NCBI GenBank assembly: GCA_050945855.1
Contig: JBMNTS010000007.1
Span: forward strand, 1 to 60,701
DNA from: CAYSNP01 sp050945855
GTDB taxonomy: Bacteria; Bacillota; Clostridia; Christensenellales; DTU072
Length of the DNA: 60,701 nt
Direction: 5' to 3'
The position numbers and the translations under genes were made by a program. Below the pieces are notes generated by a model. It saw only the letters and a program-made list of their open reading frames with translations, was not told the DNA's origin and ran no database searches. Below are positions 59,744-60,701 of the stretch, in pieces (within the stretch, counting starts at the first letter, position 1; each line of letters starts with the position of its first letter).

Positions 59744-60701
59744 TCAGGAGCGGGACTCCCATGTCGCCCGTTCGCTTAAAATGGAGGCAGACCTGTAGGC
59801 GGAGAGGGCAGCCTCGGTGGGCAGTGAAACGGTATAGAAATCATTATTATTGGTAAATGCCGCCGTATGGATGCCGTCGGGCTGCGGATTTTCAAACCAG
59901 AGCAACACCAGGTTTTTGCATAAGCTGAACGCCCCGGATTCCAAAGCTTGCAGCCCCGAACCGAAATAGAGATTGTTTACCTTGGAACTCAAAAATGCGT
60001 CCGTCTTAATCGTAAGCGCGCTTGCCTCTCTGAAATCCGCATTAACCAGCGCGTTTGTACCGAAAAACGCTTTTGACTTTATTACCGTCAAAGCGGATTT
60101 TGCTACAAAAGAGGTAATAGCCGTGCTGTTAAAGGCGTCTTCACCGATTTCCCGCAACGACGTAAGATTGCCGAAATTTACTTGCGAAAGCTGTGTGCAG
60201 TTATAAAAGGCTTTTTCTCTGATTATTTCCACGGAGGCGGGCAAGGTAATGCTCCTGAGTCCGGGATTAAAAGCGTAAGGCCCGATTTCCGTTATCGGAT
60301 TGCCCAAAAGGCTACTAGGCACGGTAATGTCCGCGGCGCTTCCGAACACGTCAAACAGCAGCACTTTGTCGCCGTCCAAACGCTTTGCCGCCCACTTTCC
60401 GTCATCCGAAATGTTTTCTATAGCCGCGATAAGTATCTGTCGTCCGGCGGGTACGGATATACCTGCCCAATCGGTATTATACGCTTCCAGACGAGTCTCT
60501 TTTACATAAAACTTTAAGTATTCGTAACTTAAATCAAGCAATCTCTTGGTGGGGTCGGCAGGGTCGGAACTGTTTGCTACGGCGGGCGGAGTCTCCGCTC
60601 CCAGCCGTACTTCCCTCAGCTTTTCGCATTGGTAGAAAGGATTAAGTCCGATTAAGTTCAAATTCAGCGCGTTGGTCAAATCCAGCTTGGCAAGATTTCT
60701 G
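59744..60701 (-). CDS. Leucine-rich-repeat (BspA-like, LRR_5) surface protein, N-terminus beyond window
   Basis: The frame is open to the right edge, so the gene is partial; the visible part is 318 residues. Repeats of the BspA/LRR_5 type recur every 22-24 residues: ITEIGPYAFNPGLRSITLP, IIREKAFYNCTQLSQVNFG, EIGEDAFNSTAITSF, VIKSKAFFGTNALVNADF and ALESGAFSLCKNL. Such proteins are cell-surface adhesins in many gut anaerobes. The final 30 residues carry no anchor. It is followed directly by the DUF3267 gene. Confidence 0.88.
   Translation of the reverse strand, partial: RNLAKLDLTNALNLNLIGLNPFYQCEKLREVRLGAETPPAVANSSDPADPTKRLLDLSYEYLKFYVKETRLEAYNTDWAGISVPAGRQILIAAIENISDDGKWAAKRLDGDKVLLFDVFGSAADITVPSSLLGNPITEIGPYAFNPGLRSITLPASVEIIREKAFYNCTQLSQVNFGNLTSLREIGEDAFNSTAITSFVAKSALTVIKSKAFFGTNALVNADFREASALTIKTDAFLSSKVNNLYFGSGLQALESGAFSLCKNLVLLWFENPQPDGIHTAAFTNNNDFYTVSLPTEAALSAYRSASILSERATWESRS

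Noticed and set aside
1..60701. tRNA, rRNA, CRISPR arrays, insertion sequences, prophage genes
   Set aside because: No T-loop-like motifs in intergenic DNA, no direct-repeat arrays, and no transposase, integrase or phage structural proteins were recognised on either strand.

Overview
The window looks like a chromosomal segment of a strictly anaerobic, fermentative Bacillota (Clostridia-like), quite possibly an uncultured gut lineage. The evidence is the gene content: a three-gene [FeFe] hydrogenase operon of the HydABC type, a glycyl radical enzyme with its activase, formate-tetrahydrofolate ligase, CdaA, DUF4364, DUF1015 next to aspartate kinase, comEC-holA synteny, strong Shine-Dalgarno sites and many sigma-A promoters with 16-18 base spacers. 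No rRNA, tRNA, CRISPR array, insertion sequence or phage gene was seen. Species identity cannot be read from the sequence.

Layout. 1-6.2 kb (minus strand): a partial secreted endonuclease/exonuclease/phosphatase protein; an activase-glycyl radical enzyme locus in one reading frame, broken by a single amber codon; deoD; an iron alcohol dehydrogenase. 6.3-14.7 kb (plus): a tightly overlapping surface-polysaccharide operon (PglE-like aminotransferase, PglC-like phosphoglycosyltransferase, three GT2 enzymes, Wzy-like polymerase, cytidylyltransferase, Wzx-like flippase, LicD). 14.8-26.5 kb (plus): a secreted protein and YjbQ; a CtpE-like P-type ATPase; a metallo-beta-lactamase protein overlapping a ComEC that lacks its own metallo-beta-lactamase domain; holA; cdaA; DUF1015; aspartate kinase. 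26.5-31.8 kb (minus): DUF4364, M20 peptidase, InlB-repeat lipoprotein, FAD oxidoreductase and class II aldolase. 32-39.6 kb (plus): HD hydrolase, a secreted protein, a possible structured RNA, an inverted-repeat operator, and the hydrogenase operon hydC, hydB-GltD fusion, hydA.

39.6-46.8 kb holds scattered single genes: a second endonuclease-like lipoprotein, GDPD, a RACo-like corrinoid activase, YitT, a YjzC-like small protein, a Crp/Fnr regulator, Ku and an alpha/beta hydrolase. 46.8-51.8 kb (minus) appears to be one transcription unit: a double-DUF1538 membrane protein, two PII-like proteins, a GH4-like protein that has lost its catalytic motifs, and an intact GH4 glycosidase coupled to it. 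51.9-60.7 kb holds a CDP-alcohol phosphatidyltransferase, fhs, a DUF1858/DUF438-hemerythrin-PAS pair, mgtE behind an unusual leader, a CPA2 antiporter, a DUF3267 protein and a partial leucine-rich-repeat surface protein.

The strongest candidates for something new are (1) the same-frame activase-glycyl radical enzyme fusion with an amber codon where a Trp is expected, (2) the mgtE leader, in which a short ORF's ribosome site lies in a 12-bp helix while mgtE has no visible site of its own, (3) the DUF1538-PII-PII-GH4 unit with its pseudoenzyme, and (4) the HydB-GltD fusion paired with a HydA that has a coiled-coil tail. Assignments rest on motif recognition by eye; no database search was run.
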